In this document: positions 34,197 through 44,166 of the stretch, in pieces
Position numbering within the stretch: position 1 is the first letter of the stretch
Layout: every line of letters starts with the position of its first letter
DNA from: Thermonema rossianum DSM 10300
Lineage (GTDB): Bacteria; Bacteroidota; Bacteroidia; Cytophagales; Thermonemataceae
Assembly (NCBI RefSeq): GCF_000426825.1
Contig: NZ_AUGC01000005.1
Coordinates: forward strand, 62,001-126,000
Direction of reading: 5' to 3'
DNA length: 64,000 bases
Notes under the pieces: generated by a model
Told to the model about the DNA's origin: nothing
What the model saw: the letters and a program-made list of their open reading frames with translations, nothing else
The model's database searches: none
Position numbers and translations under genes: made by a program

Positions 34197-36785
34197 ATGA
34201 AACACATTTGGATACCCTTGGTAGCATGCCTGTTTTTGATGGGGCAGCCCCACACAAGCCATGCACAGCTCTTTGGCAAGAAAAAGAAAGCCAAAACACA
34301 ACAGCAAAGCACCCCCCAAGAAAAAAAGAAAAAGAGCATTGAAGACATCACGGCCAAATGTACAGCCTACGACGGCCTGTTTAAGCTCTATCAAAACAAA
34401 GAAGACGGCACGGTGTATATGCTCATCGAAGCACCTCAGCTGGACAAAGAGTATATTTATTTCAGCCATGTGGTGGACGGTGCCGTGCCCGCCGGCAGCT
34501 TCCGCGGCGCTTTTCGTGGCAATGCTATCTTTTCAGTGCGTCGCCACTTCGACCGCATCGAGTTTATCAATAAAAACACTTCTTTCTACTTTGACCCCGC
34601 CAATCCTTTGAGCCGCGCCGCACATGCCAACATCAGCGATGCCGTGCTGGTGAGTGTAAAGATAGAAGCCGCCGATGAAAAGCAAGGGCGCTATTTGATA
34701 AAGGCAGATGAAGTGTTTTTGGCAGAGCACTTCAATCCTGTCAAACCCAATTATCCGCCCGGATATAAGGGCTTTAAGTTGGGCAACCTGAGCAAAGACA
34801 AAACTAAATTCGTAGCTCTGAAGAATTATCCTGCCAATACTGATGTGGTGGTGGAGTATGTGTTCGATAATGCCAACCCTGAAGGGGGGGCAGAAGAACT
34901 GGCAGACAGCCGCTTTGTGAGCATTTTCTTTCAGCACACCCTCATAGAGATGCCACAAAACGATTTCGTACCCGTATTGGACGACCCGCGTGTGGGCTAT
35001 TTCACCACCCAAGTAAACGACATGACCACCACTGAGGCAGTGAACTACCGTGACTTGGTGCACAAATGGCATTTGAAAAAGAAAGACCCCAATGCCGAAC
35101 TCTCCGAGCCGGTAGAGCCTATTGTCTTTTGGATTGAAAATACCACGCCGTATGAGTTTCGCGACATCATACGCCAAGCCGGCTTGCGCTGGAACGAAGC
35201 CTTCGAAAAAGCAGGCTTTAAAAATGCCGTTGAAATACGCGTGCAGCCCGACACCGCCGATTGGGATGCCGGCGACATCCGCTACAACGTCTTGCGCTGG
35301 ACCTCTTCGCCCACCCCGCCTTTCGGCGGCTATGGCCCCAGCTTCGTAAACCCGCGAACGGGGCAAATATTAGGTGCCGACATCATGCTGGAATTTGTAT
35401 TCTTTACCAACCGCTTGCGCCAGCAAGAAGCCTTCGACGTGGCCGGCATTAGCCAGTGGTTGCAAAGCAAGGAAGCATGGCTGGAGAAACACCCGCACGC
35501 CTGCGAAGCTTCTTATTATATGCATCAGGCAGCCCTGTTTGGCGTAACCACGCTAAGTCTTACCGGCGCCTCGGAGACCGAAATCAAAGAATACGTCGAA
35601 AATGCGCTGTATTATCTGGTATTGCATGAAATGGGGCACACCTTGGGCTTGAACCACAACATGAAAGCAAGCCAATTGCATATGCCCGACAAAATACATG
35701 ATAAGCAACTCACCGAGCAAATAGGCTTGACGGCATCGGTGATGGATTACCCCACTGCCAACCTGGCACTGGACAAAGAAAGACAGGGGCAGTTCTTTAC
35801 CACCAAGCCCGGTCCTTATGATTTGTGGGCTATTGAGTTTGCCTATGGCAACCTGGAAGAGCCCGAAGCAGAGGCGCAACGCCGTCAGAAGCTGCTGGCC
35901 CGCTCTACCGAGCATGAGCTTATGTTTGGCAATGATGCCGACGACATGCGTGCGCCGGGCAGAGGCATAGACCCCCGCGTGATGATTTATGACTTATCGG
36001 GCGATGTGGTGACTTATTCCATGCAGCGCTTGGAGCTTTGCCGCCGTTTGTTGAACAACCTGCTGGACCGCTATCGTCAAGCACATGAAAACGAATCTTA
36101 TCAGCTGTTGCGCAATCAATACTTGATTATCACCACTGAAATGGCGCATGCAGCCAACAACTTGTCGCGCTATGTAGGGGGCGTGTATGTAGAACGTGCT
36201 TTCGTGGGGCAGAAGGGGGCTACTCAGCCCTTCAAGCCGGTAGAGCGGGAAAAGCAAAAGCAGGCTATGCGTAATCTGGAGCGTTATGTGTTTGCGCCCG
36301 ATGCCTTCAATGCCCCTTCTACCTTGTATGCCCACTTGCAAATGCAGCGCCGTGGCTTCAACTTCTTCGGCAACAATGAAGACCCCGAAATCCACACCCG
36401 TGTATTGAATATTCAACAAACCGTATTGGCTCACTTGCTGCATAGCAATACCTTGACCCGTATTGTGGACAGTGAGCTTTACGGTAACGACTATTCTTTG
36501 GGCGAAATGATGACCGACCTGACCAATGCCATCTTCATGGCAGACCTGAACGGAAAAGTAAACACCTTCCGCCGCAACCTTCAGGTAGAATACGTGAACC
36601 GTTTGCTGCAGGTAGCCGGCTTGCACAAAGGACAGCAATACCCGCATGTGGTGCGCGAAATGGCTTTCTATGAGCTACAACGCATCAAAGACTTGATGAA
36701 ACGCAATGCAGGCACCGATGTGGCAACCAAAGCACACCGCAGCTATTTGGTGTTTTTGATAGAAAAAGCAGAACAAGAAGACTAA
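34197..36785 (+). CDS. Zinc-dependent metalloprotease with DUF5117-type domains
   Basis: This 862-residue secreted protein has a signal peptide ending at about residue 23 (SHAQ), followed by a lysine-rich linker. The zinc site is HEMGHTLGLNHN, with H477, E478, H481 and H487 (HExxHxxGxxH, metzincin type). The N-terminal half fits DUF5118/DUF5117 (including KYNPILE-like barrel strands) and the catalytic part fits the DUF4953 group common in Bacteroidota. Substrate and role are unknown. It is monocistronic with its own promoter box and terminator. There is no T9SS C-terminal domain, so it probably stays in the periplasm or outer membrane. Confidence 0.9.
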   Translation: MKHIWIPLVACLFLMGQPHTSHAQLFGKKKKAKTQQQSTPQEKKKKSIEDITAKCTAYDGLFKLYQNKEDGTVYMLIEAPQLDKEYIYFSHVVDGAVPAGSFRGAFRGNAIFSVRRHFDRIEFINKNTSFYFDPANPLSRAAHANISDAVLVSVKIEAADEKQGRYLIKADEVFLAEHFNPVKPNYPPGYKGFKLGNLSKDKTKFVALKNYPANTDVVVEYVFDNANPEGGAEELADSRFVSIFFQHTLIEMPQNDFVPVLDDPRVGYFTTQVNDMTTTEAVNYRDLVHKWHLKKKDPNAELSEPVEPIVFWIENTTPYEFRDIIRQAGLRWNEAFEKAGFKNAVEIRVQPDTADWDAGDIRYNVLRWTSSPTPPFGGYGPSFVNPRTGQILGADIMLEFVFFTNRLRQQEAFDVAGISQWLQSKEAWLEKHPHACEASYYMHQAALFGVTTLSLTGASETEIKEYVENALYYLVLHEMGHTLGLNHNMKASQLHMPDKIHDKQLTEQIGLTASVMDYPTANLALDKERQGQFFTTKPGPYDLWAIEFAYGNLEEPEAEAQRRQKLLARSTEHELMFGNDADDMRAPGRGIDPRVMIYDLSGDVVTYSMQRLELCRRLLNNLLDRYRQAHENESYQLLRNQYLIITTEMAHAANNLSRYVGGVYVERAFVGQKGATQPFKPVEREKQKQAMRNLERYVFAPDAFNAPSTLYAHLQMQRRGFNFFGNNEDPEIHTRVLNIQQTVLAHLLHSNTLTRIVDSELYGNDYSLGEMMTDLTNAIFMADLNGKVNTFRRNLQVEYVNRLLQVAGLHKGQQYPHVVREMAFYELQRIKDLMKRNAGTDVATKAHRSYLVFLIEKAEQED

Positions 36786-36817
36786 AGCAACTGTCCACAT
36801 TGTATTGCCATTAAGCT

Positions 36818-36845
36818 ACCCGCCTTCTCGGAGGCGGGTTTTTTG
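36818..36845 (+). terminator. Intrinsic terminator after the zinc metalloprotease gene
   Basis: An ACCCGCCT-type stem with AGGCGGGT (36818-36825 with 36832-36839) is followed by seven Ts. Confidence 0.9.
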
Positions 36846-36942
36846 TTGCTATGAATCTTTTTTTAGGTTTATCTAAAAAATAATGTTTCAACACTGTTTT
36901 AATTGTAAAATTATTTCTATATTCATAAAAAAGCTTTTGCTT

Positions 36943-37818
36943 ATGGCTGCTTCTACGCTATATCAGTGGGTTTTATACTTTCATCATTTTAGGCATCCGC
37001 TTTCACTGCGGGAAATACAAACGCTTGCCCGTTCGCTTAATTTGCCGGCAGACAGCTATAAAACCCTTTTGGCAAATGGACTTTGTGAGTTGCGTCACGG
37101 TCATATAGCGCTTACAGGAGAAACAGCCATTATAAAAGAACGTCTGCGCACCTATCGTCGAACCCGTCTGTACCGCTGCATTGCTATATGCTGGAGCTTT
37201 GTGCTTAAGCAATTACCTTTTGTAAAAGCTGTTTTTGTATCGGGGTCGCTTTCGAAAAATCATGTGAAAGCCGGCGGCGACATCGATTTTTTTGTGATTA
37301 CCAAGCGAAAACGTCTGTGGGTGGTGTACTTTCTGTTCCGGGTATTGAAGACCATCTGTTGGGGAGGCAGGTCGCGTTTCTTCTGCTATAACTATTTGCT
37401 TGATGAAGACCACCTGCAACTACCCGCATGCAACGAATATATAGCGATGGAAGTATGGTCGCTCGTGCCCATGTATGACCCATTCGGTATGTATGGGCGG
37501 CTGTGGGAGGCAAACCCGGCTTTAAAAGCATACTTGCTGCCACCGCCTGTTAACAAGCCCTTTTTTAAGAGCAGAAGCCGTTTGCAGCAGCTGTTCGAGT
37601 GGCTTCTGCCGGCAAAAGCCATGCAGACATTCAATGATTACTGGTTTCGTCTGATATACAAACGCTGGCAAAAGAAGTATGGACAATGCTTTCATCCTGT
37701 CGAAGGCATCGACATCCGGGAGGGGGTTTTTAAAGGACATATGAAGCCTCATTACCGTGATATACATCAGGGGGTACAGGCCGTTTTATGTAAATACAAG
37801 GCTTTAAAAACATCTTGA
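36943..37818 (+). CDS. Nucleotidyltransferase-domain protein
   Basis: This 291-residue protein contains a pol-beta-type nucleotidyltransferase core: GSLSKNHVKAGGDIDFFVIT (about residues 100-119), with the GS signature and a DxD pair. An N-terminal winged-helix-like segment (REIQTLARSLNLP) precedes it. The C-terminal half is basic and aromatic. The ATG at 36943 is preferred over an upstream start at 36883 with an unlikely leader. It is the first gene of the six-gene run to 42986, with a 4-base gap to the radical SAM gene. The substrate is unknown. Confidence 0.78.
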   Translation: MAASTLYQWVLYFHHFRHPLSLREIQTLARSLNLPADSYKTLLANGLCELRHGHIALTGETAIIKERLRTYRRTRLYRCIAICWSFVLKQLPFVKAVFVSGSLSKNHVKAGGDIDFFVITKRKRLWVVYFLFRVLKTICWGGRSRFFCYNYLLDEDHLQLPACNEYIAMEVWSLVPMYDPFGMYGRLWEANPALKAYLLPPPVNKPFFKSRSRLQQLFEWLLPAKAMQTFNDYWFRLIYKRWQKKYGQCFHPVEGIDIREGVFKGHMKPHYRDIHQGVQAVLCKYKALKTS

Positions 37819-37822
37819 TACA

Positions 37823-39247
37823 ATGCGTATTCTTCTCACCAACAGCTACCGTTACCGGGCAGACAAAAAACAATGGAAAGCCAAGCAGTGCTATCCACCC
37901 TATGGCACCGCCTGGGCGGCAGCCTTGCTCCGGCAAGAGGGCTATCAGGTGGACTTTCTGGACCACCACTTGCGTAAAGATGCCCGCGACTATACCGATG
38001 CGCTTTTTGCTTTGCGTCCCGATGTGGTAATTATTTACGATGATCAATTCAACTACTTGACCAAGATGTGCCTGCAGCACCAACGGACTTTTGCCCTGGA
38101 GCTTATACAAACAGCGGCTTCTTTGAATATACCTGCAATTGTTTATAACTCTGATGCACAGGATTTCCCTCTTGAATACCTGCAGGCGGGCGCACACTTC
38201 GTATTGAAAGGAGAGGCAGAAGAAACTATAAAAGAACTGTTGAAGGAGTATGCTGCCCATAAGCAGTGGAGCTATGAGGTGCCCGGCTGTGCTTTTTTGA
38301 AAGATGGACAGCTACAACTGACCGCCCCACGTCCTCTGATGCGAGATCTGGGAGCACTGCCGCCACCCGATTGGCAGCTGTTGCCCCTGGACGATTACCG
38401 TGCGCTTTGGCATAAATATCACGGGTATTTTTCTGTGGGTATTGCCACCACGCGTGGTTGTCCCTATAAATGCAATTGGTGCGCGAAGCCTATTTATGGT
38501 AACCGTTACTTTATGCGTCCGCCGGAGCAGGTCGCCGCCGAAATAGCTATGCTCAAACATCAATTGGGGGTGGGGCATTTGTGGATGATGGATGATATTT
38601 TTGGGTTGCGTTCCGACTGGCTTGCTGCTTTCCGGAAAGAAATTGAGCGCCTCGACGCGCGCTTGCCCCTGAAAATACAAACCCGGGCAGATTTGCTGTG
38701 TGGAAAACAAGCGATGGAAGACCTGCTTGCCGTGGGGCTTCAAGAAGCATGGATAGGTGTAGAAAGTGGCTCACAACGCATTTTAGATGCCATGGACAAA
38801 GGCATCACCGTGGAGCAGGTGCAGCAGGCAACACGTAAGCTGAAATCAGCGGGAGTAAAAGTAGGCTGGTTTTTGCAGTTTGGTTATTTGGGAGAAGATG
38901 AGGCAGACATTGCCGCCACCTTGCACCTTATTGAAATTTGCATGCCCGACCATATAGGTATTTCGGTGGCTTATCCGTTGCCCGGCACCCTCTTTTATGA
39001 AAAAGTGCGCAGCTTACTGAAAGACAAAGACCATTGGCAGGATTCCGACGACTTGGACACAATGTATCAGGCACATTTCCCAAGACCTTTCTATAAGCTC
39101 TTGCACCGTTACGTGCATTGTAAGTATCAGTATCTAAAAAGCAAAGATTTTTTGAAGTACAAAGTAAAAAAACCACTGCTTTCTTGGCGCATGCGTTACT
39201 ACAAAAGGCGAATGGAAGAGCTTGCCTCGCAGGCACTTCCTTTTTAG
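37823..39247 (+). CDS. Radical SAM protein with N-terminal B12-binding-like domain
   Basis: This 474-residue protein has the radical SAM cluster motif C213-x3-C217-x2-C220 (RGCPYKCNWC), then GVESGSQRILDAMDKG and a C-terminal basic tail. The N-terminal part (about 1-165) looks like a cobalamin-binding Rossmann domain (PPYGTAWAAALLRQEGYQVDFLD, VLKGEAEETIKELL), but I do not see a DxHxxG motif, so cobalamin may bind base-off by other residues or not at all. This class performs methyl transfer, rearrangement or ring chemistry. It is the central unusual enzyme of the gene run and follows the nucleotidyltransferase by four bases. Confidence 0.9.
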   Translation: MRILLTNSYRYRADKKQWKAKQCYPPYGTAWAAALLRQEGYQVDFLDHHLRKDARDYTDALFALRPDVVIIYDDQFNYLTKMCLQHQRTFALELIQTAASLNIPAIVYNSDAQDFPLEYLQAGAHFVLKGEAEETIKELLKEYAAHKQWSYEVPGCAFLKDGQLQLTAPRPLMRDLGALPPPDWQLLPLDDYRALWHKYHGYFSVGIATTRGCPYKCNWCAKPIYGNRYFMRPPEQVAAEIAMLKHQLGVGHLWMMDDIFGLRSDWLAAFRKEIERLDARLPLKIQTRADLLCGKQAMEDLLAVGLQEAWIGVESGSQRILDAMDKGITVEQVQQATRKLKSAGVKVGWFLQFGYLGEDEADIAATLHLIEICMPDHIGISVAYPLPGTLFYEKVRSLLKDKDHWQDSDDLDTMYQAHFPRPFYKLLHRYVHCKYQYLKSKDFLKYKVKKPLLSWRMRYYKRRMEELASQALPF

Positions 39248-39275
39248 TCAGATTCCAAGAAATAAATATGTGCTT

Positions 39276-40076
39276 ATGAGTGCTACTGAGGCATTTAGCC
39301 GGCAGTCGGTATATTTTGATACACTGGAAGAAAAGCACCGGGTACTGACGTATTTGCGTGCACAGGTGCGTGCGCATGTGCGCCGTTTTATTGAGCCCGG
39401 TGATTTTATGTTGGAGCTAAATGCCGGCACCGGGTTGGATGCTCTTTATTGGGTAAAACGGGGCGTAAGGGTGCATGCCACCGATGCCGCCGAAGGTATG
39501 CTCAAGCAATTGCATCAAAAAAAAGAGTATAGCTCCGCCGGAAGAATGACGGTTGAATATCTTGACTTTACCCGTATTGAACACCTGCAATACAAGGGAT
39601 TCAGTTATGTGTTTTCAAACTTTGGCGGTTTGAACTGCACCGCAAACCTGGAGGCCGTCATGGATGGGCTTATGCCTTTTTTGGCAGCAGAGGCCACCAT
39701 TACTTGGGTTTTGATGCCGCCTTTTTGTTTGCGGGAAGCCTTAAAGCTGTTGCGTGGGCGTTGGCGCTATGCGAGCCGGCGTTGGCGGGGACACACAACG
39801 GCACATTTAGAGGGAGTGCATTTTCCTGTGTACTACCATGCCCCGGGCAAAGTGAAGCGTTTGTTTCAATCTTATGGTTTCGAAACAGTGGCGCTTGAAG
39901 CCATGAGTCTGCTTTACCCGCTGCCTGAAGAAGAGGAGTGGGCAAAAAAACACCCTCTTTTGACCAGATGGTGCAGCTACTTGGATTCGAAGCTGCGTCA
40001 TCGGATGCCTTGGGCAGCTTGGGGCGACCACTACATCATTACGGCACGAAGAAAAAAGCAGTACGCATGCGTATAG
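39276..40076 (+). CDS. Class I SAM-dependent methyltransferase
   Basis: This 266-residue protein has the SAM loop MLELNAGTGLDALYWVKRGV (E-x-N-x-GTG) and the following D-A-A-E acidic residues. FSNFGGLNC takes the place of the usual fourth motif. The C-terminal half contains many arginines (LLRGRWRYASRRWRGH), suggesting binding to acidic or membrane-linked substrates. I chose the ATG at 39276; an upstream in-frame start at 39222 overlaps the radical SAM gene. Its stop overlaps the next start by 10 bases, supporting co-translation. Confidence 0.85.
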   Translation: MSATEAFSRQSVYFDTLEEKHRVLTYLRAQVRAHVRRFIEPGDFMLELNAGTGLDALYWVKRGVRVHATDAAEGMLKQLHQKKEYSSAGRMTVEYLDFTRIEHLQYKGFSYVFSNFGGLNCTANLEAVMDGLMPFLAAEATITWVLMPPFCLREALKLLRGRWRYASRRWRGHTTAHLEGVHFPVYYHAPGKVKRLFQSYGFETVALEAMSLLYPLPEEEEWAKKHPLLTRWCSYLDSKLRHRMPWAAWGDHYIITARRKKQYACV

Positions 40077-41194
40077 CGCTCATGCTTTACGGAGGAATAG
40101 GCGGAGGATTCATGGCCGAAGGAGTGCCGGTGGTGCAACAGTATGCCCATCGTTTAGGTAAGCACTGTGCTTTGACCGTCTTTTCCATGTTGCGGCCGGC
40201 GCAGGCATTTGCCCCTTCAACTTACAGCTTCTTGCATGCCGGAGGGCATGTAGGAGGTTCGGTGAAATGGAGTGCCTTGCGCTTGGCTTACCGTTTTGCA
40301 CAAGAACACCGCCGGCAACCGTTTGATTTACTGCATGTATTGTGGGGATATCCTGCCGGATTTTGGGGAGCATGGATAGCACGCCTTTTTTCACTGCCTT
40401 TCGTTCTTACCTTGCAAGGGGGCGAGGTGGTTTATTTGCCCGAGTACCGGTATGGTGCCTTGGGTAAAAAGCGTGTGGCTACCCGTTTGCAGTATGCATA
40501 CAAGCAAGCCAAGCGCATCATTTGTTTAAGCTGTTATCAAAAAAACAAATTGCCCGCGCAATGGCATCACAAAGTGCAGGTCTTGCCTTGGGGAGTAGAT
40601 ATCCGCCATTTTGCGTTCAAAGAAAAAAACATAGAGTATCCGCTGCGATTCCTGCATGTAGCCAACCTTCAACCTTTGAAGCGAAGTATAGAAGCGTTAC
40701 AGTTTTTTGAGTACTTCATCCGTCAGACGCAAATACCGGCCCGTTTGGATATCGTAGGCGATGGAAGTGCTGTACCCTCACTTTGGAAATATGTACAAAA
40801 TGAGCCGCTACTGTCCCGGTCAGTACACTTTTGGGGACACCTGTCACATAAGAAGTTGCCTGCTTTTTATCAAGAAGCTCATTTCTTTCTTCACCCCTCT
40901 GCTTATGAAGCACAGGGTGTGGTACTTGCCGAAGCCATGGCATCGGGCGCGGTGGTGGTAAGTTCTGTCGTAGGAATGGCAGCTGATTTGTTGAATGAAC
41001 ATGCTACCTTTATTCCGTGGGTAACGCATGAAGCGCTTACTCAAACTATTTTGCACATGCTTAATAAACCGCGACTTTACGTAGCTATGCAGCAGGAAGC
41101 CCGCAGGCAGATAGAACTGCACTTTGATCAAGGCAAGCACATGGAAAGTATGTTGAAAATATATGAGCAGGTATTGAAGAACACATCGCAGTAA
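40067..41194 (+). CDS. Glycosyltransferase family 4
   Basis: This 375-residue GT-B-fold enzyme has an N-terminal acceptor domain (MRIALMLYGGIGGGFMAEGV, LTLQGGEV) and a C-terminal donor domain (FLHVANLQPLKRSIEAL, LDIVGDGS, HPSAYEAQGVVLAEAMASG), with the GT4 E-x7-E motif at EAQGVVLAE. It should transfer a sugar from a nucleotide sugar to an acceptor in the cytoplasm. The ATG at 40067 begins directly at the fold and overlaps the preceding methyltransferase by 10 bases. Confidence 0.93.
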   Translation: MRIALMLYGGIGGGFMAEGVPVVQQYAHRLGKHCALTVFSMLRPAQAFAPSTYSFLHAGGHVGGSVKWSALRLAYRFAQEHRRQPFDLLHVLWGYPAGFWGAWIARLFSLPFVLTLQGGEVVYLPEYRYGALGKKRVATRLQYAYKQAKRIICLSCYQKNKLPAQWHHKVQVLPWGVDIRHFAFKEKNIEYPLRFLHVANLQPLKRSIEALQFFEYFIRQTQIPARLDIVGDGSAVPSLWKYVQNEPLLSRSVHFWGHLSHKKLPAFYQEAHFFLHPSAYEAQGVVLAEAMASGAVVVSSVVGMAADLLNEHATFIPWVTHEALTQTILHMLNKPRLYVAMQQEARRQIELHFDQGKHMESMLKIYEQVLKNTSQ

Positions 41195-41197
41195 ACA

Positions 41198-42238
41198 ATG
41201 ACTCATGTGCAGGGAAACATAAATAGACATCGCCCTTTAAATGTGTTGGCGATTCGTATGCAAGCCAATGGCGATGTTTGGCTTACCTTGCCGTATTTGA
41301 ACGCTTTGCGCAAACAACTGCCACAGGGTAGCCGCTTGCATTTTCTTACACGTGCTGAAACAGCCCCCGTGCCTGTGGCAAGTGGTATTTTCGATAAGAT
41401 ATACATACTGAAAGGGGGAAGAAGCACTAAGCGCCAGCGATGGCATGCCTTGTGGCTGAAAAAAAGACTGAAAGGCACAAAGTATGATGTGGTGATAGAT
41501 TTGCAAAACCATGCCTTGAGCAGGCAAATTGTCCGCTCATTGAAGCCTGCAGTACAGGTGGCTTTTGACAAATACAGCCCTCGCCCCGCAGGCGTACGCA
41601 CTCAAGCAGCTTTAATAGCTGCCGGTTGGCAGGTGTCGCCTGATTATGATTTCCCCGGCCGGGCATGTTGGCGGCAGGAAGGAGCCGCTTTGCTGCGCGA
41701 CCATGGTTGGCAGGGCGAGCCTTTGATAGTATTGAATCCTGCGGCTTGCTTTGCCTCCAGGCAGTGGCCTGTGGAGCGCTTCGCAGCTTGGGCAAAGCGC
41801 TGGGTGGATGAAATATGCAGTAATGTATGCTTCGTATTGTTGGGTACCAAGCAGGGAGTTGCCCGCCTTCGGCAACTAAAACAACGATTGGGTGATTGTC
41901 GCTGCATCGACTTGCTTGGCAAAACAACGGCGGCACAGGCATGGGGTATTTTGTTGAATGTGTCTTTGGTGTTATCGGAAGATTCTGGCTTGATGCACCT
42001 GGCTTGGAGTAGTGGGGTGCCTACGGTCGCTTTGCTGGGGGGCACCCGCAGCGATTGGGCGCGTCCTTTGGGGCAGCATACTTTCTGTTTCGACAGTGGA
42101 GCGTTCGCATGCCACGATTGTATGTGGACACATTGTGTGTGGCAGCCACCGCCTTTGTGTATGTCAAGTTTCACAGTAGATAAAGTATTGGCACAATGTT
42201 ATGTCTTATGGGAAAAATATGAACAAAGAACATTTTGA
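41198..42238 (+). CDS. Glycosyltransferase family 9 (heptosyltransferase-like)
   Basis: This 346-residue GT-B enzyme has VVIDLQNHALSRQIVRSL, the ADP-heptose-type site LNPAACFASRQWPVERFA, and SEDSGLMHLAWSSGVPTVALLGGT with the D-S-G-L-M-H signature. GT9 enzymes usually act in LPS core synthesis, but the acceptor here is unknown. The C-terminus has a CHDCMWTHCVW cysteine cluster, as in many GT9 members. It starts three bases after the GT4 gene. Confidence 0.92.
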   Translation: MTHVQGNINRHRPLNVLAIRMQANGDVWLTLPYLNALRKQLPQGSRLHFLTRAETAPVPVASGIFDKIYILKGGRSTKRQRWHALWLKKRLKGTKYDVVIDLQNHALSRQIVRSLKPAVQVAFDKYSPRPAGVRTQAALIAAGWQVSPDYDFPGRACWRQEGAALLRDHGWQGEPLIVLNPAACFASRQWPVERFAAWAKRWVDEICSNVCFVLLGTKQGVARLRQLKQRLGDCRCIDLLGKTTAAQAWGILLNVSLVLSEDSGLMHLAWSSGVPTVALLGGTRSDWARPLGQHTFCFDSGAFACHDCMWTHCVWQPPPLCMSSFTVDKVLAQCYVLWEKYEQRTF

Positions 42239-42986
42239 TGTATTTCATCGCAAGCCTTTGTTTCAAGATGCAGGCGTGTATCACTGGGACGAACCTACAC
42301 CGGCGGTTGAGCGCTTTGAGCAGCTGTATGTTGCCCTGCGACGCCAAGAAGGGTGGCTCATGGATGACGAAGCCGTGAGGCAACTGCCGTACTGTGAACA
42401 ACCGCAGACAAAGGATTTTTGGCGGTGGCGCCGCCGGAGCATGCTTGCATGGCATCGTTATGTGAAGAAAAAAAATCGTGACAAACAGCTTTTTATACTG
42501 GATATAGGATGTGGCAACGGTTGGTTATCTTACAGAACTGCTTCCTTGGGGAATGTGGTGGTGCATGCGCAAGATGTAAACCGCAGGGAGCTTACACAGG
42601 CGGCGCGGGTTTTTGCACTGCCCAACTTGTATTGGCATTTTGCAACAGGCACCGGACACATACGCCCGGAGAGTTTTGACCTGATACTGTTGGCGGCTTC
42701 GGCGCAATATTTTGCCGACCTTCCGGCTTTGATAGAAGAGCTGTTGCCCTTACTAAGAAAAGGCGGAGAGGTGCATTTGCTCGATACTCGTTTCTATAAG
42801 GACAGGCAGGCGTGTGCATCGGCATGCCTGCGGACCGCCGGTTACTACCGGGAGATGGGCATGGAGGATATGCAGACTTATTATCACCACCATTGCCTGG
42901 AGGATTTGCGCCCCTTTCGTTTTAAAAAGAGGCGCAACCGCCGATGGCGTTCTCATCCCTTAGACTGGCTCTGTATATACAAATGA
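42219..42986 (+). CDS. Class I SAM-dependent methyltransferase, last gene of the run
   Basis: This 255-residue protein has the SAM loop ILDIGCGNGWLSYRTAS, an acidic residue in AQDVNRRE, and FDLILLAASAQYFADL as the fourth motif, then LLRKGGEVHLLD. It resembles methyltransferases that act on sugars or lipids. The ATG at 42219 overlaps the GT9 gene by 20 bases; an ATG at 42201 is also in frame. It closes the six-gene block, with no obvious terminator before the arsenite pump. Confidence 0.87.
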   Translation: MNKEHFDVFHRKPLFQDAGVYHWDEPTPAVERFEQLYVALRRQEGWLMDDEAVRQLPYCEQPQTKDFWRWRRRSMLAWHRYVKKKNRDKQLFILDIGCGNGWLSYRTASLGNVVVHAQDVNRRELTQAARVFALPNLYWHFATGTGHIRPESFDLILLAASAQYFADLPALIEELLPLLRKGGEVHLLDTRFYKDRQACASACLRTAGYYREMGMEDMQTYYHHHCLEDLRPFRFKKRRNRRWRSHPLDWLCIYK

Positions 42987-43060
42987 CCACTGTGGTTGCC
43001 TATGTTGCGAGAATTTATTAACTATGCAGGCAATCAGTAAATAATAAAAAAACGACAGAT

Positions 43061-44113
43061 ATGAGCCGTCCGGCCAAAAAATTAAGCTTTCTCGATCGCT
43101 ATTTGACCTTATGGATTTTCTTGGCAATGGGAGTGGGTGTGGCTATAGGTTATTTCTTTCCGGCTGTCGCCGGCCACATCGAATCCATGAGCAGCGGAAC
43201 CACCAATATTCCCCTTGCCATAGGTTTGATATTGATGATGTATCCCCCTTTGGCAAAGGTTGATTATTCTCTGTTGCCACAAGTGTTTCGAAACACACGT
43301 TTGTTGGCAATATCCCTGTTGCTCAACTGGGTGGTAGGTCCTTTATTGATGTTTTTCTTGGCGATAGCTTTTCTTCCGGAATATCCCGGATACATGGTGG
43401 GATTGATACTTATAGGTTTGGCGCGCTGCATTGCCATGGTGCTGGTCTGGAACGACCTGGCAGACGGCAGCCGTGAATACGGTGCCGGCTTGGTGGCGCT
43501 CAACAGCTTGTTTCAGGTGTTTGCTTACAGTTTTTATGCTTGGATTTTTATTACGGTTCTTCCGCCTTTTTTTGGCTTTGAAGGAGCAATTGTCGATATA
43601 TCCGTAGCGACTATTGCAGAAAGTGTGGCTATCTACTTGGGCATCCCTTTCGTTTTGGGGTGGGCAACGCGCTTCATATTGGTGCGCCGCAAGGGAGAAG
43701 AGTGGTACATGAAGCGATTTATACCGGCTATTTCCCCGCTCACGCTCATTGCCTTGCTGTTTACCATCGTATTGATGTTTTCACTGAAAGGGGAGTTGAT
43801 TGTAGAAATCCCCAAGGACGTTTTGCTTATCGCACTTCCGCTGTTGATTTATTTTGCTCTGATGTTTATTATCGGCTTTGCAATCACTTACCGTTTGGGG
43901 GCTTCTTACGACAAAGCCGCATCGGTGGCTTTCACGGCAGCGGGTAATAACTTTGAATTGGCCATAGCTGTGGCTATTGCGGTGTTTGGTTTGAACTCGG
44001 AACAGGCTTTTGCCGGCGTGATTGGCCCTCTGGTAGAGGTGCCTGCGCTTATCCTTTTGGTGCGCCTGGCTCATTGGATACGCCGTCGCTATTACCGGCA
44101 TCAGAATGCTTGA
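43061..44113 (+). CDS. acr3: Arsenite efflux transporter, ACR3 family
   Basis: This 350-residue protein has ten predicted membrane helices and ACR3-type features: [15 protein letters not shown], the conserved cysteine in [35 protein letters not shown] and [12 protein letters not shown]. These transporters expel As(III). No arsenate reductase or ArsR regulator is adjacent, so it may be constitutively expressed or controlled from elsewhere. The gap to the glycosyl run is 74 bases. Confidence 0.93.
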   Translation: MSRPAKKLSFLDRYLTLWIFLAMGVGVAIGYFFPAVAGHIESMSSGTTNIPLAIGLILMMYPPLAKVDYSLLPQVFRNTRLLAISLLLNWVVGPLLMFFLAIAFLPEYPGYMVGLILIGLARCIAMVLVWNDLADGSREYGAGLVALNSLFQVFAYSFYAWIFITVLPPFFGFEGAIVDISVATIAESVAIYLGIPFVLGWATRFILVRRKGEEWYMKRFIPAISPLTLIALLFTIVLMFSLKGELIVEIPKDVLLIALPLLIYFALMFIIGFAITYRLGASYDKAASVAFTAAGNNFELAIAVAIAVFGLNSEQAFAGVIGPLVEVPALILLVRLAHWIRRRYYRHQNA

Positions 44114-44136
44114 AGAAACAATCCCTCTATAACGAA

Positions 44137-44166
44137 ACAGCCCCTCGAACAAGGGGCTGCTTTTTT
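44137..44166 (+). terminator. Intrinsic terminator after acr3
   Basis: An 8-bp stem CAGCCCCT/AGGGGCTG (44138-44145 with 44152-44159) is followed by a T run. It lies between convergent genes, next to the stop of the kdnB-like gene. Confidence 0.9.
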
